Below the pieces are notes generated by a model that worked only from the letters and a program-made list of their open reading frames with translations, did no database searches and was not told where the DNA came from. The position numbers were made by a program, and so were the translations under genes. Shown here piece by piece: positions 52,654-63,852 of a DNA stretch of 64,000 nucleotides. This stretch comes from Buchnera aphidicola (Hyadaphis tataricae) (GTDB lineage: Bacteria; Pseudomonadota; Gammaproteobacteria; Enterobacterales; Enterobacteriaceae), in the NCBI RefSeq assembly GCF_005081445.1, contig NZ_CP034873.1, forward strand, positions 186,001 to 250,000, read 5' to 3'. Within the stretch, counting starts at the first letter, position 1, and every line of letters begins with the position of its first letter.

Positions 52654-54012
52654 TTTTTTTGCTCTCTTTTATAATATATTGTACTGTTTTTTCCATATTT
52701 GCATTACGAGAACCCTTTACTAATATTGTAATATTTGTTTTTTTTAAAAGAACATTTTTTATGTATTTATTTAATGTTGCTTTGTTAGAGAAATGTTGAC
52801 CATTATTGCAAATTTGACTAATTTCATGACTAATATCACCTATGCTAAGTACTTCGTCGATTTTAGAAAAGTTAGCAGTATTGCCTATCATTTTGTGATA
52901 TAAAACAGTATTTTCTCCTAGTTCCGACATATCTCCTACTACTAACATTTTGTATCCTGGCATTGTTTCTAACACTTTTATTGCTGTAATCATAGATGAA
53001 ACATTAGCATTATACGTATCATTAATTAAAATTTTGTTATCATTTAATTGAATAGTTTCTAATCTTCCTGATAAAATAGGAGTGCTTGACAATCCAATTT
53101 TAATTTTTTTTAAGGGTATTTGAAAAGGAAAAGCAAGCGCAGTAGCAGCTAATGCATTAGAGATGTTCTGATATCCCAAAAATGGTAGTGAAATATTTAT
53201 TTGTCCAGATGGTGTATGTATTGTAAATGATGTTCCATATTTATTTATTTTAATGTTACTTGAAAAAAAATTACTATTTTTTTTTTTTTAATAGAGAAAT
53301 ATAAAATATTTTTATTATGTATGTATTTAGACCATTTTGAAAGATGATGGCTATCTAAATTTATAATAACAGTTCCATTATCTTGAAGACCAGAGAAAAT
53401 CTCAGATTTTGATTTAGAAACGCCTAAAAGTGATTTGAAACCCGTTAAATGGGCATAATAAATGTTATTTATAAGTATAACGTTTGGTTTTGTAATATTA
53501 CTGGTATAGAAAATTTCACCCGGTTGATTAGCACCCAATTCGATGACACCATATTTATGTTTTTGATTCAGTTGTAATAAGGTAATAGGTACACCGATAT
53601 TGTTATTATAATTTTCAATAGTAGATATTGTTTTTCCATTTTGTCTTAATATAGATGCGGTCATTTCTTTAACAGAAGTTTTTCCACAAGATCCTGTAAT
53701 CGCTATTATTTTTGATTTTGTTGACATTCTCACCCAATGCGCAAGCTTTCCTAAAGCCATAGAGGTGTTTTTGACTACGATATACGAGATACAAAATTGA
53801 ATTTTTTTTTGTGCAAGAATCGCAGAACAACCGTTTAATACAGCATCATGTATGAATATATGAGCATCGAATTTTTTACCTATTAACGCAACAAAAAGAC
53901 ATCCTGGAACGACCATTTTACTATTTATAACAACATTATTAATTATTTTGTCTATGCCATATAATGTGCCATTAGTGATTTTAGCGACTTGTTTTAACGA
54001 TAAAGATATCAT
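52634..54012 (-). CDS. murF: UDP-MurNAc-tripeptide D-Ala-D-Ala ligase, split by a poly(A) frameshift
   Basis: Adds D-Ala-D-Ala to the muramyl tripeptide, the last cytoplasmic step. The first part (from 54012) runs through ITGSCGKTSVKEM (ATP loop), NYNNNIGVP and YAHLTGF to a run of 13 As (53277-53289 on the plus strand), after which its frame soon stops. With 14 or 11 As the frame goes on through NSNFFSSNIKINKYGTSF and TIHTPSGQINISLPFLGYQN to the second part, which keeps NDTYNANVSSM and LVVGDMSELG. The corrected protein would be 459 aa (E. coli 452). Everything except the tract length is conserved. Both mur neighbours overlap it, so the cluster is otherwise intact. Confidence 0.92.
53277..53289 (-). 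repeat. 13-base poly(A) tract at the murF frame break
   Basis: Thirteen Ts on the plus strand, As in the murF mRNA. It is one of the longest homopolymers in the window and sits exactly at the point where the conserved reading frame changes. Confidence 0.95.
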
Positions 54013-55505
54013 ATATCTTTTCCTAATAATTTTAATACTGTTGTTTTGTCCGAATAATTAATATGTCGATTTTTAATAATTTGTTGTTCCTCGTGACCTT
54101 TTCCAGCTATAAAAATAATATCATTAGATTTGGATTTAAAAAATGCATAAGATATCGCTTTTTTTCTATTTAAAATAATTAAAATTTTTTTCTTATTTTT
54201 AATGCCATTTAAAATATTTACTACAATATTGCGCTCTTTTTCATTTCTTGGATTATCATTGGTAATAATAATTTTATCTGCTATTGATTCAGCAATTGAT
54301 CCCATAATAGAACGTTTTGTTTTGTCTCTCTCTCCTCCGCATCCAAATATACACCATATATACTTTTGTTTATACTGTAAACGTATTGCAGTCAGCGCTT
54401 GTTGTAATGCATCAGGGGTATGAGCATAATCAATAACAAATTTTGTCTTACTATGATATTTAAAAGTTTCCATACGACCCTGAATGGGTTTGATTTCATT
54501 GGATGTCTTGAGTAAATCTGACAAACTATAACCTAATTCTAAAAGACACGCTAATGATAATAAAAGATTGATAACATTAAATCTTCCTATTAGAGAAGAT
54601 GATATTTTAGCATTGCCCCAACTTGATTCAAAAGTAATTTGAACTGTTTCTTCATAATATTGAATATTTGTAGCATTTATCCATTTTTTTGAATATTTTT
54701 TTTGTGTATTATCTTGGATAGTGACCGCTACAGTATAAAAATTAAATAATTTTTTTAGCCATATTTTACCGTGATCATCATTTGCATTTATTATGATTTT
54801 TTTTACAATATGAGTACTAAATAGCAACCATTTAGATGATTCATATTGTTGCATGTTTTTATGATAATCTAAATGGTCTTGACTAAGATTTGTAAATACT
54901 CCAATATAAAAATGAACACCTTTAACACGGTGCTGTATTAGACCATGTGATGAAACTTCCATCGTAACTAATTTAGTTTTTTTTTTCAGTGCCATATATA
55001 AAAAAGATTGAATATAAATAGCCGAAGGGGTTGTATTTTTTGTGGGTTTTAAAAAACCATAAAAACCATTTCCTAATGTTCCAATAGTAGCAACTTTATC
55101 ACCTAGTATATTAGTCCATTGATTAATAACTTGTGTTACAGTAGTTTTTCCATTAGTACCGGTAACTCCAATTATTTTGATTTTTTTTCCTGGTGTGTTA
55201 TAAAAGCGATCTGCTAATAATGAAATATGTTCATTGAGTCTAAAAAAACGTATAATAGGAACATAGTTCATATACTTACATTTTCCATGATCTAATTTTT
55301 TGTGAATTTCATATAAAATTGTTGTTGCTTGTTTATGAATAGCCTCGTAAATAAAATTACGTCCATCTTGTTTTGTACCGAGAATTGCTATAAACAAAGT
55401 ACCTGGTACTACAGTACGGCTATCCATACTTAAATGAAAAATATCTTTTTTGGGAGCATTTTGTATCCATGGTGATAACAAATGTTTCAAACAAACCTTA
55501 TTCAT
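54009..55505 (-). CDS. murE: UDP-MurNAc-L-Ala-D-Glu:meso-diaminopimelate ligase
   Basis: Adds meso-DAP to the muramyl dipeptide. 498 aa, E. coli 495. GVTGTNGKTTVTQVIN is the ATP loop, NTTPSAIYIQ and EVSSHGL bind the UDP-sugar, and DNPRNE is the DAP-recognition motif that separates it from lysine-adding enzymes. The substrate DAP comes from the lysine pathway in which dapD, at the window end, acts. It overlaps murF by 4 bases. Confidence 0.98.
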   Translation of the reverse strand: MNKVCLKHLLSPWIQNAPKKDIFHLSMDSRTVVPGTLFIAILGTKQDGRNFIYEAIHKQATTILYEIHKKLDHGKCKYMNYVPIIRFFRLNEHISLLADRFYNTPGKKIKIIGVTGTNGKTTVTQVINQWTNILGDKVATIGTLGNGFYGFLKPTKNTTPSAIYIQSFLYMALKKKTKLVTMEVSSHGLIQHRVKGVHFYIGVFTNLSQDHLDYHKNMQQYESSKWLLFSTHIVKKIIINANDDHGKIWLKKLFNFYTVAVTIQDNTQKKYSKKWINATNIQYYEETVQITFESSWGNAKISSSLIGRFNVINLLLSLACLLELGYSLSDLLKTSNEIKPIQGRMETFKYHSKTKFVIDYAHTPDALQQALTAIRLQYKQKYIWCIFGCGGERDKTKRSIMGSIAESIADKIIITNDNPRNEKERNIVVNILNGIKNKKKILIILNRKKAISYAFFKSKSNDIIFIAGKGHEEQQIIKNRHINYSDKTTVLKLLGKDI

Positions 55506-55516
55506 TTTATACCTAA

Positions 55517-57232
55517 CTATTCTAGTTCATGATCTTTTTGAATATGTTGTGTTGTTAATGTTGATTCCATGATACTACTAAATACTGGAGCCGAAATTGC
55601 TCCTCCATAGTATTGTTGTTTTTTTGGATTATCAATCATCACTATTAATGAAAAACGTGGACTACTCGCCGGAGCTATTCCTGCAGTATAAGCTATGTAT
55701 TTTTTTACATATTTTCCATTCTTACCGATTTTTTTTACAGTACCTGTTTTAACAGCAACACGATATCCTTTCACTGCCGCCTTCAGACCTCCACCACCCT
55801 TTATAGCCACTTTTTCTAGCATTTTTATAACCTGTTTTACATATTTTTTAGAAAAAATTCTTATTTCTTTTTCTGGTCTCTGTACTTTAAAAATTGAAAG
55901 AGATCGATATACGCCATAACTACCAATTGTTGCATATAATCTTGCTAATTGCAGAGGTGTTACCATCAATCCATATCCAAATGAAAATGTAGCTTTATCT
56001 AAATCAGACCAATGTTTTCTTTTTGGAATAAATCCGTTTTTTTCTCCTATTAAACCTAATTGGGTAGGTTGTCCTAATCCAAATTTCAGATAGCTCTCAA
56101 TTAACTGTGAAGTTGGTATACATAATGCCACTCTTGATACTCCTACATTACTAGATTTTTGCAATATACCTGTAACAGTAAGTGTTTTATGATACGAAAC
56201 ATCGTGTATTTTATGTTTTTTTATTAAATATGGTTTGGTGTTGATAATTGAGTTTTCTTTAATGATACCTAGTTTTAATCCTTCCATAATCACTATTGGT
56301 TTAACTGTTGATCCTGGTTCAAAGACATCTGTAATAGCTCTGTTTCTAATGTTGTTTGTAGAACTGTTCCGCATATTATTTGGATCGTATGCAGGACTAT
56401 TGACCATAGCTAAAATTTCTCCAGTTTTAATATCAATTAATACGGCAGTTCCTGAGTCAGCTTGATTTTCTTGAACTGCTTTGTTTAAGTGATTATAAGT
56501 CATTTTTTGTAATTGTGTATCTATGCTAAGTGTTAGATTTTTAGAGATTGCTTTATTTATGATCAGTGTTTTTTCAATAATTTGACCGCGGTTATCTTTT
56601 CTAATTTTAATTTTTCCTGGTTTACCCTGTAACAATTTATTAAAACTTTTTTCTATTCCTTCTAGACCTTCTCCATCAATATTTGTTATACCTATTAGTT
56701 GAGAGGTGATTGGTCCTGTTGTGTAAAGTCGTTGTGATTCTTCTAGTATAAAAATACCAGGTAGTTTTAATTTTGTTATGTATTTGCCAATGTCAGGATT
56801 AACCTGTCTAGCTAAATAAACGAATTTTGAATTTTTATGTTTATTGATATGAAGCCTTATTGTTTTTAATGGAATTGAAAGAGCTTTAGATAAATCTTTC
56901 CATTTAGAATCATTTTGAATATTTTCTATATCATGAATCATCCTAGGATCCGCACAAATTGCATTCACTAATACAGTAACAGCTAATGGATATCCTGCAC
57001 GATCATAAATCAATCCTCTTGTGCTGAGAGTCGTCTTAATTCTTAACGTTCTTCGATTACCTTCATTAATCAATTTCTCTTTATTAATGATTTGCAAAAA
57101 AAACAAACGTGAGATTAAAATCAATAGAGATAATGAAATAAAACTGCATAAAATAAAAAAACGATAATTTTTATAAATTACGTTTTTGAATCGTTTTTCT
57201 TTTAAAAATTTAATATTTTTTGTTTTGTGCAT
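55517..57232 (-). CDS. ftsI: Penicillin-binding protein 3, septal transpeptidase
   Basis: Cross-links septal peptidoglycan, partner of FtsW. 571 aa, E. coli 588. Single N-terminal membrane segment at about 26-48, pedestal domain, then the transpeptidase domain with [10 protein letters not shown] (SxxK, active Ser), KSSNVGVSR (SxN) and VKTGTVKK (KTG). The E. coli C-terminal extension, removed there by Prc, is short here. It starts 109 bases after the ftsL stop. Confidence 0.97.
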   Translation of the reverse strand: MHKTKNIKFLKEKRFKNVIYKNYRFFILCSFISLSLLILISRLFFLQIINKEKLINEGNRRTLRIKTTLSTRGLIYDRAGYPLAVTVLVNAICADPRMIHDIENIQNDSKWKDLSKALSIPLKTIRLHINKHKNSKFVYLARQVNPDIGKYITKLKLPGIFILEESQRLYTTGPITSQLIGITNIDGEGLEGIEKSFNKLLQGKPGKIKIRKDNRGQIIEKTLIINKAISKNLTLSIDTQLQKMTYNHLNKAVQENQADSGTAVLIDIKTGEILAMVNSPAYDPNNMRNSSTNNIRNRAITDVFEPGSTVKPIVIMEGLKLGIIKENSIINTKPYLIKKHKIHDVSYHKTLTVTGILQKSSNVGVSRVALCIPTSQLIESYLKFGLGQPTQLGLIGEKNGFIPKRKHWSDLDKATFSFGYGLMVTPLQLARLYATIGSYGVYRSLSIFKVQRPEKEIRIFSKKYVKQVIKMLEKVAIKGGGGLKAAVKGYRVAVKTGTVKKIGKNGKYVKKYIAYTAGIAPASSPRFSLIVMIDNPKKQQYYGGAISAPVFSSIMESTLTTQHIQKDHELE

Positions 57233-57341
57233 TATTTGGATGAATATTCATGATTTTTGTAAATTAATTGTATGCGTAATTGAATTATTTTTTATTTGAT
57301 ATTGTTAATAAAAATAATTTTTTAATGTAGTATAAAATGAT

Positions 57342-57566
57342 TCATGTATATTTTTTCAATAAACTATGCTGTTCACGTTGTTTTTGTTTTATTAAAAAAA
57401 GTTTTTCTTCTTTGATCATTAACAAACGAGTTTGATATACTGTCATGACTACACAGAGAGATGATAGTATAATGGCAATGAACAGTATTAAATGTATTTT
57501 ATAGTTTAAAAAAAGATCATTTTTAATAATAGAGATGAGATTATGACGTTTTTTCTTCATTGTCAT
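57342..57566 (-). CDS. ftsL: FtsL, short form
   Basis: Bitopic division protein that forms a complex with FtsB and FtsQ and activates FtsWI. 74 aa, against 121 in E. coli. Short basic N-terminus, a membrane segment at about 23-45 ([20 protein letters not shown]), and [18 protein letters not shown] as the first part of the coiled coil, which matches E. coli TRLLTAQREQLVLERD. The frame stops about half-way along the periplasmic coil, and the 109-base gap before ftsI is about the size of the missing part. It overlaps rsmH by 26 bases. Starts at 57566 or 57560 are equally possible. Confidence 0.8.
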   Translation of the reverse strand: MTMKKKRHNLISIIKNDLFLNYKIHLILFIAIILSSLCVVMTVYQTRLLMIKEEKLFLIKQKQREQHSLLKKYT

Positions 57567-58500
57567 GTTGTCTTTCTGCTGTGCGAAGGATGGAACTTCT
57601 AGCTCTAGGATTCATTGTGACTTCACTTGAAGTAGGTAAAATACGATTTATAATTTTTAATTGAACTATTTTTAATCTTTTTAATTTTTCTTCTGTAATT
57701 GGAAGTCCATATGGCACTGTTGCTTTTTTGCTATTTTGAATCATAAATTGTTTTACAATTCTATCTTCTAAAGAATGAAAACTAATAACTGATATCCTTC
57801 CTCCAGGCTTTAATATTTTTAAAGTACTGTCTAATCCTTTTTTTATTTCTTCTAACTCTTTATTGATATGAATTCTAATAGCTTGAAAAGTTCGTTTTGC
57901 AGGATGTTTAAATTTATTTCGATTTGGTATAGCTGTTTTAATGATTTTAACAAGTTCAATAGTACTAGTAATTTTTTTTATTTTGTTTTGATTTGTAATT
58001 GCGAAGGCTATTCTTCGTGCGAATTTTTCTTCTCCAAAATTTTTTAAAACACATGATATAGTGTTAATATTGCTATTAAAAAGCCAATCTGATGCAGAAA
58101 TGCCATAGCTAGGATTCATTCTCATATCTAATGGACCATCTTTTTTAAACGAAAATCCTCTTTGATTGTCATCGAGTTGCAAAGAAGAGGTTCCTAAATC
58201 AAATATAATGCCATTAACTTTCCCTATAATGTTTTTGTTTTTCGCATGATCTAACAAATTTGAAAATTTTTCATGAATAATATGAAAACGAGGATCTTTG
58301 ATCTTTTTCCCTATAGAAACAGCATGAGGATCTCTGTCGAGAGAATATAATATTCCATGCTTTCCTAATCGTTTTAAAATTTCATGTGTATGTCCACCTG
58401 TACCAAATGTACTATCGATATAAATACCATGTTCTTTGATCTTTAAAGATTGAATTAATTCTTTTTTCATGACTGAAATATGTTTAAGTCGATTTTTCAT
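57541..58500 (-). CDS. rsmH: 16S rRNA (cytosine-1402-N4)-methyltransferase
   Basis: SAM-dependent enzyme that methylates C1402 in the ribosomal decoding centre. 319 aa, E. coli 313. [13 protein letters not shown] and the SAM loop [15 protein letters not shown], then [29 protein letters not shown] and [15 protein letters not shown] are conserved. First gene of the cluster here, because mraZ, which precedes it in E. coli, is missing. The 143 bases between it and ilvH hold no recognisable remnant. Confidence 0.97.
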   Translation of the reverse strand: MKNRLKHISVMKKELIQSLKIKEHGIYIDSTFGTGGHTHEILKRLGKHGILYSLDRDPHAVSIGKKIKDPRFHIIHEKFSNLLDHAKNKNIIGKVNGIIFDLGTSSLQLDDNQRGFSFKKDGPLDMRMNPSYGISASDWLFNSNINTISCVLKNFGEEKFARRIAFAITNQNKIKKITSTIELVKIIKTAIPNRNKFKHPAKRTFQAIRIHINKELEEIKKGLDSTLKILKPGGRISVISFHSLEDRIVKQFMIQNSKKATVPYGLPITEEKLKRLKIVQLKIINRILPTSSEVTMNPRARSSILRTAERQHDNEEKTS

Positions 58501-58643
58501 AACTTTTCATCACTGATAAAGATAATGTAATTAAATAAGATCAATCTGATTATTTTGTAAAATATTTTTTATATTATTTCTTAATAAATAAGATGGTAAG
58601 TGAGATATGATATCAATCATTTTAACATAAAATATTAACTAAA

Positions 58644-59120
58644 TTATCCACGTGTAATACCAATAATACCAGAACGGGTGATTTCAATTATTTCTGACAA
58701 ATTTCTAATAGTTTTTAAAAATGAATCTAATTTTTTTGCAGTGCCGCATAATTGCAATATATAAGTTTTTGATGTCATATCTACAATTTGACCTCGAAAC
58801 ACTTCAGTGATATGTTTAATGCCATCTCTTCCCTGGCTGTTTATTTGTACCTTGATTAACATAATTTCTCTTTCTATATGAGAACATGGTTTAATCTGCA
58901 TCACTCTTAGTACATCTATTAGTTTGTGTAGTTGTTTTTCAATTTGTTCAATAGTTTTTTCGTCGCCTATGGTCTTTATAGTCATTTTAGATAATGAAGG
59001 ATCTTCAGTTGGAGCAACTGTTATCGTTTCTATATTATATCCTCTTTGTGAAAATAACCCTATGACTCTTGATAAAGCACCCGATTCGTTTTCTAACAAA
59101 ATAGATAGAATTCTACGCAT
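58644..59120 (-). CDS. ilvH: Acetolactate synthase III, regulatory subunit
   Basis: Small subunit that activates IlvI and, in E. coli, gives valine feedback. 158 aa, E. coli 163. The N-terminal ACT domain reads [20 protein letters not shown], then [20 protein letters not shown]. The C-terminal domain ends [12 protein letters not shown]. It starts 3 bases after the ilvI stop and must be co-transcribed with it. The residues seen in the ACT domain are those of the valine-sensitive type, but sensitivity itself cannot be read. Confidence 0.97.
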   Translation of the reverse strand: MRRILSILLENESGALSRVIGLFSQRGYNIETITVAPTEDPSLSKMTIKTIGDEKTIEQIEKQLHKLIDVLRVMQIKPCSHIEREIMLIKVQINSQGRDGIKHITEVFRGQIVDMTSKTYILQLCGTAKKLDSFLKTIRNLSEIIEITRSGIIGITRG

Positions 59121-59123
59121 ATT

Positions 59124-60839
59124 TTAGTATACCTCTTTTTTCCTTAACCACATTTCATTCATGCCGCCACCTTGAATTTGCATAGGATATACGTGCTCTG
59201 ATTCATCTATTTTTACATCTACAAATACTAAATAACCTTCAGATAACTTATTTAAAGCCATTTTTAACTTGTTTTCAAGATCTTTTTCTTTAGAAATTTG
59301 AATCCCAACATGTCCATACGATTCTGACAATTTTACAAAATCCGGAAGTGATTCCATATAAGAATGAGAATGTCTTCCAGAATAAATCATATCTTGCCAT
59401 TGTTTCACCATACCTAAAGAAGCATTATTGAGATTCAATATTAATATTGATAAATTATATTGTCTTGCAGTAGACAATTCTTGTATGTTCATTTGAATAC
59501 TACCATCTCCAGTAATGCAAACAACCGTTTTTTTAGGTAGGGCTAATTTAACGCCTAAGGCAGCGGGAAAACCAAAACCCATAGTGCCGAGTCCACCAGA
59601 ATTGATCCATCTTCTCGGCTTATTAAATTGATAATATAATGCAGCAAACATCTGATGCTGCCCTACATCTGCAGTAACATAAGCTTCACCTTTAGTTAGT
59701 TTGAAAAGAGTTTCAATGACTTTTTGCGGTTTAATTTTTGAACTATTTTGATCATATTGTAAACTATTAGTATCCCTCCATGTTTGAATGCGTTGCCACC
59801 AATCCTTTAAACATTGAATATGTGTTTCTTTTTTTAGTAATGTTAACATCGTTTGTAACACTTGTTTTGCATCTCCAACAATTGGTATGTGAGCAGAAAC
59901 AGTTTTAGAAATTGAAGTTGGATCGATATCAACATGTAAAATTGTTGCATTTGGACAATATTTTTTGACATTGTTTGTTGTGCGATCGTCAAATCTTACA
60001 CCAATAGCAAAAATAACATCTGCATAATGCATGGCCATATTTGCTTCATAAGTACCGTGCATACCTAACATAGAAAGACTTTGAGGATGTTGTCCAGGAA
60101 AGGCACCTAATCCCATTAAAGAAGTGGTGACAGGGAAATTTGTTTTTTTAGCAAATAACAGCAATTCTTTACTGCTTTCAGAACTAATAATACCTCCTCC
60201 AGCATAAATTACTGGTTGCTTAGCCTGTAGTAGTTGATACAGTGCTTTTTTAATTTGACCCTGATGTCCTTTGGTTGTTGGATTATATGATCTTATATCA
60301 ATATTTTTTGGCCATTGATACGCGTATTTTTTTTCTTTTTTTAAAATATCTTTCGGTAAATCAATTACTACAGGTCCGGGTCTTCCGCTTGATGCCAGCC
60401 AAAAAGATTTTTTAAAAATCAATGGAATATCTTCGGTGTTTTTTACTAAAAAACTATGTTTTACTATTGGTCTAGAAATTCCTATCATGTCACATTCTTG
60501 AAAAGCATCGTATCCAATTAATGAAGAGGGTACTTGACCTGATATGACAACTATTGGAACAGAATCCATATATGCAGTAGCGATTCCTGTAATAGCGTTA
60601 GTCGCTCCTGGTCCTGAAGTAACCAACACTACACCTGTTCTTCCGGTAGATCTTGCATATCCGTCAGCCATATGAGTTGCTGCTTGCTCGTGTCTGACTA
60701 AAATATGCTCAATTCCACCAATAGTTTTTAAAGCATCATAAATATCTAGTACAGCCCCACCAGGATAACCAAATACATGTTGTACTCCCTGATTAATTAA
60801 TGATCGAATGACCATTTCGGCTCCTGATAATTTTTCCAT
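59124..60839 (-). CDS. ilvI: Acetolactate synthase III, catalytic subunit
   Basis: ThDP and FAD enzyme making acetolactate (valine, leucine, pantothenate) and acetohydroxybutyrate (isoleucine). 571 aa, E. coli 574. [15 protein letters not shown], the catalytic Glu in [16 protein letters not shown], and the ThDP motif [12 protein letters not shown] ending in NNASLGMV are clear. A very good ribosome binding site, TGGAGG, lies 5 bases before the ATG (60845-60849). No leader peptide with branched-chain codons is seen upstream. The 278-base spacer to apbE holds nothing else I can name. Confidence 0.98.
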   Translation of the reverse strand: MEKLSGAEMVIRSLINQGVQHVFGYPGGAVLDIYDALKTIGGIEHILVRHEQAATHMADGYARSTGRTGVVLVTSGPGATNAITGIATAYMDSVPIVVISGQVPSSLIGYDAFQECDMIGISRPIVKHSFLVKNTEDIPLIFKKSFWLASSGRPGPVVIDLPKDILKKEKKYAYQWPKNIDIRSYNPTTKGHQGQIKKALYQLLQAKQPVIYAGGGIISSESSKELLLFAKKTNFPVTTSLMGLGAFPGQHPQSLSMLGMHGTYEANMAMHYADVIFAIGVRFDDRTTNNVKKYCPNATILHVDIDPTSISKTVSAHIPIVGDAKQVLQTMLTLLKKETHIQCLKDWWQRIQTWRDTNSLQYDQNSSKIKPQKVIETLFKLTKGEAYVTADVGQHQMFAALYYQFNKPRRWINSGGLGTMGFGFPAALGVKLALPKKTVVCITGDGSIQMNIQELSTARQYNLSILILNLNNASLGMVKQWQDMIYSGRHSHSYMESLPDFVKLSESYGHVGIQISKEKDLENKLKMALNKLSEGYLVFVDVKIDESEHVYPMQIQGGGMNEMWLRKKEVY

Positions 60840-61117
60840 TCTTTCCTCCAGGATGCTAATTGAGTATAGGTATTTTCCCAGTTTGCTATTTAGCAGTAGA
60901 TACTGTAGTTTATTGAGATAAAATTAGAGTAATGTGATGTATAAATTTTATATATTGATTTATTTTTTTTCAAAATACATTCATTTAAAATGATATTTTT
61001 TTATTTTTCAAATCTATTTAAATAAAATTTATTATTACAATAATATCAGATATTATCAATTTTTAGAAATAATTAAATCTAATTTGTATTGTTTTTTGAA
61101 ATAAATTATTACAGAAA

Positions 61118-62149
61118 TTAACTCACTAAAAATTTTCTAAATTGAGGCGATATCCATGTTGAAAAAGAGTGTTTGTTTTTTGTGATTAAACAAGCTGCTA
61201 ATTTTTCTTGCAATATTATTTTTTTAGCTTTTTTAAATCCTAATACTAGTAATCCTGTATCCCAACCATCTGCTTCTAATGCAGTATTAGTAATAACGCT
61301 CACTGAAACTAAATTGTGTGTGATAGGTTTTCCATTTTCGGGATCAATCAAATGAGAAATGCGTTTTCCTTGAAGATAGTAATAATTTCGATAAGTTCCT
61401 GACGTACTGATGGCATTATTTTTCAAATTTATCATTAAGTGAACTGATTGTTTATTATCAATAGGTTTTTGAATAGCAATAACTTTAGGTTGTTCCGATT
61501 GTTCTGCTTGTACTACAACAGCTCCTCCAACTGCGACTGTAAAATTTTTTATTTTATTTTTTTTTAAAACATATGCCACGTGATCTGCAGCGAATCCTTC
61601 TCCCAAGGTTGACAGATTAATTTGAATATTATCGATGTTCTTTTTTAAATAAATACCAAAATGATTTTTAATAATTTTTAAATGTTGACTACCAGATAAA
61701 GAAAGTTTTTTTTTTATTTTTTTTATTGAAGGATAGTTCATTGGTTTATCTTTATTGCCAAAACCCCATATATTAATCAATGAACTTATCGTAATATCTA
61801 ATTTTCCATAAGTTTTTTTGTTGATCTTTAATGCTGTTAAAAGTATATGATAAAAATTTTTATTGATACTTTGAAGTTCATTTTTTTTTAGTTTATTAAA
61901 TTTAGACACTATAGATTGTTTTTTCCAAGAAGAAATCATATTTTCATCTTGGTTTAAAGTTTTTTGAATTAGATGATATATAAGTGTTTTATTTTGAAGA
62001 ATGGTAGTTTTTACTTTCCAATATGTTCCCATAGTTTTTCCTTGTAAAATCATAGAATTTTGTATTTTTTTAGTGAGAAATTGATTGCAAAACAACACTG
62101 TAATATAAAAAAAAATAACAAAAAAACCGAAAATTTTTTTTAAAGACAT
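61118..62149 (-). CDS. apbE: FAD:protein FMN transferase
   Basis: Attaches FMN to threonine of target proteins, known targets being subunits of the Rnf and Nqr electron transport complexes. 343 aa, E. coli 351. After an N-terminal hydrophobic segment (about 5-24), the conserved QGKTMGTYWKV, NLSTLGEGFAADHVA, AVGGAVV, and the metal and FAD site ISTSGTYRNYY with HLIDPENGKP and ALEADGWDTGLLVLG follow. A weak lipobox (VLFC) near residue 21 leaves its anchoring unsure. Likely client genes are not in the window. Confidence 0.94.
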   Translation of the reverse strand: MSLKKIFGFFVIFFYITVLFCNQFLTKKIQNSMILQGKTMGTYWKVKTTILQNKTLIYHLIQKTLNQDENMISSWKKQSIVSKFNKLKKNELQSINKNFYHILLTALKINKKTYGKLDITISSLINIWGFGNKDKPMNYPSIKKIKKKLSLSGSQHLKIIKNHFGIYLKKNIDNIQINLSTLGEGFAADHVAYVLKKNKIKNFTVAVGGAVVVQAEQSEQPKVIAIQKPIDNKQSVHLMINLKNNAISTSGTYRNYYYLQGKRISHLIDPENGKPITHNLVSVSVITNTALEADGWDTGLLVLGFKKAKKIILQEKLAACLITKNKHSFSTWISPQFRKFLVS

Positions 62150-62261
62150 AATTTATGACTGTTCCTTTTTTATAAAATGTTTCTAAAATGATAAACAAAA
62201 ATAGTATATTTTTAGTATAAGTTTGATGCGTAATATTAATAATTTTACAAATTCACGAGTC

Positions 62262-62291
62262 TTGGAATTCAAGTAAGATGGAGTGTATAAT
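62262..62291 (+). promoter_or_regulatory. Putative sigma-70 promoter of degP
   Basis: TTGGAA and TATAAT separated by 18 bases, about 90 bases before the degP ATG. The -10 is a perfect match and the -35 matches four of six. In E. coli degP is driven by sigma-E. This promoter looks like a housekeeping one. Chance matches are common in DNA this AT-rich. Confidence 0.4.
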
Positions 62292-62379
62292 AAACAATTT
62301 GCTTTACTTAACTGAAATGATAATTTTTTATAACAATATATTTTATTTTAGATAACGCTGTAATAATGAGAAAGATACA

Positions 62380-63813
62380 ATGAAAAGAGTAAAGATCGTA
62401 ATATTAATCGAAGCAATACTGTTTTTAATGTTGTTATTAAGTTTTCGAGTTTCTTCGAATGGTGTTATTGACATAAACGATATCAATTATTCTAATAAAT
62501 TAGCTCCTAGTTTAGCTCCAATGTTAGAAAAAGTGATGCCTTCAGTCATTAGTATTAATATTGAAGGAAGCACTGTTGTAAATGCTGCTCGAATACCTCA
62601 TCAATTTAATCCATTTTTTGGTCATCATTCTCCTTTTTGCCAAGGTAATTCCCCTTTTCGATATTCTCCTTTTTGTCGTGTTGATCCTCATTATAATAAA
62701 CATAAAAAATTTCGAGCTTTAGGTTCAGGGGTTATTATTGATGCCGATAAAGGATATGCAGTAACCAACAATCATGTTATAGAACATGCCAATAAAATTC
62801 GTGTACAACTAAGTGATGGACGTCGTTATGACGCTCATGTTATTGGTAATGATCCTCGTTCTGATATTGCTTTGATTCAATTAAAGAACGCACATAATTT
62901 AAAAGCAATCAAAATAGCTGATTCTGATAGTTTACGAGTAGGGGATTATACTGTAGCAATTGGTAACCCATATGGTCTTGGTGAAACCGTTACTTCAGGA
63001 ATTATTTCAGCTTTGGGTCGAAGCGGATTAAACATTGAGCATTATGAAAATTTCATTCAAACTGACGCTGCGATCAATAGAGGTAATTCTGGTGGAGCAT
63101 TAGTAAATTTAAATGGTGAATTAATAGGTATTAATACTGCTATATTATCTCCAGAAGGTGGAAATATCGGAATAGGTTTTGCTATACCTGGTAATATGGT
63201 AAAAAATTTAACTGCACAAATTGTTCAATTTGGACAAGTTCGAAGAGGTGAATTAGGCATTATTGGGATGGAATTAAATTCAGATCTAGCAAAAATTATG
63301 AAAATTAACTCTCAAAAAGGTGTTTTTATCAGTCAAGTTTTACTTAATTCTTCTGCATATAAAGCAGGAATTCAAGCAGGAGATATTATAATTTCTTTAA
63401 ATAAAAAACCTATTTCTAGTTTTTCTGCCTTGCGTGCTGAAGTGAGTTCATTACCAATTTATACAAAAATGGAATTAGGAGTTTTTAGAGAAGGAAAAAT
63501 TAAAAATATTATTGTAGAATTAACACATTCGATAAATCATGATTCGAAATCAAAAAAAATTTATATAGGAATTGAAGGTATTGATCTCAGTAATTATTTC
63601 TCAAATCAAGAAAAAGGGATACGGGTAGATAATGTAGAATTAAATACTGCAGCATCAAGAGTTGGTTTTAAAAAAAATGATATTATTTTAGAAGTTAATC
63701 AACAATATGTAAGAAATATAGAAGATTTAAAACGCATTTTGGAAACGAAACCTAAAATATTGGTTTTTAAAATAAAAAGAGGAAGTGACAATATATATTT
63801 AGTGAGTGAGTAA
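62380..63813 (+). CDS. degP: Periplasmic serine protease and chaperone DegP
   Basis: Degrades or refolds damaged envelope proteins. 477 aa, E. coli 474. A signal peptide or membrane anchor covers residues 3-25. The protease domain has the triad His132 (NNHVIEHA), Asp162 (RSDIALIQL) and Ser237 (NRGNSGGALVN). The LA-loop cysteines Cys87 and Cys99 are kept. Two PDZ domains follow (about 280-370 and 385-477; KGVFISQVLLNSSAYKAGIQ in the first). No clear AXA cleavage site is visible, so it may stay membrane-attached. It is divergent from apbE. Confidence 0.96.
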   Translation: MKRVKIVILIEAILFLMLLLSFRVSSNGVIDINDINYSNKLAPSLAPMLEKVMPSVISINIEGSTVVNAARIPHQFNPFFGHHSPFCQGNSPFRYSPFCRVDPHYNKHKKFRALGSGVIIDADKGYAVTNNHVIEHANKIRVQLSDGRRYDAHVIGNDPRSDIALIQLKNAHNLKAIKIADSDSLRVGDYTVAIGNPYGLGETVTSGIISALGRSGLNIEHYENFIQTDAAINRGNSGGALVNLNGELIGINTAILSPEGGNIGIGFAIPGNMVKNLTAQIVQFGQVRRGELGIIGMELNSDLAKIMKINSQKGVFISQVLLNSSAYKAGIQAGDIIISLNKKPISSFSALRAEVSSLPIYTKMELGVFREGKIKNIIVELTHSINHDSKSKKIYIGIEGIDLSNYFSNQEKGIRVDNVELNTAASRVGFKKNDIILEVNQQYVRNIEDLKRILETKPKILVFKIKRGSDNIYLVSE

Positions 63814-63852
63814 TACTTATAATACTTGATAAATTAAAAAAATTATAATTTC

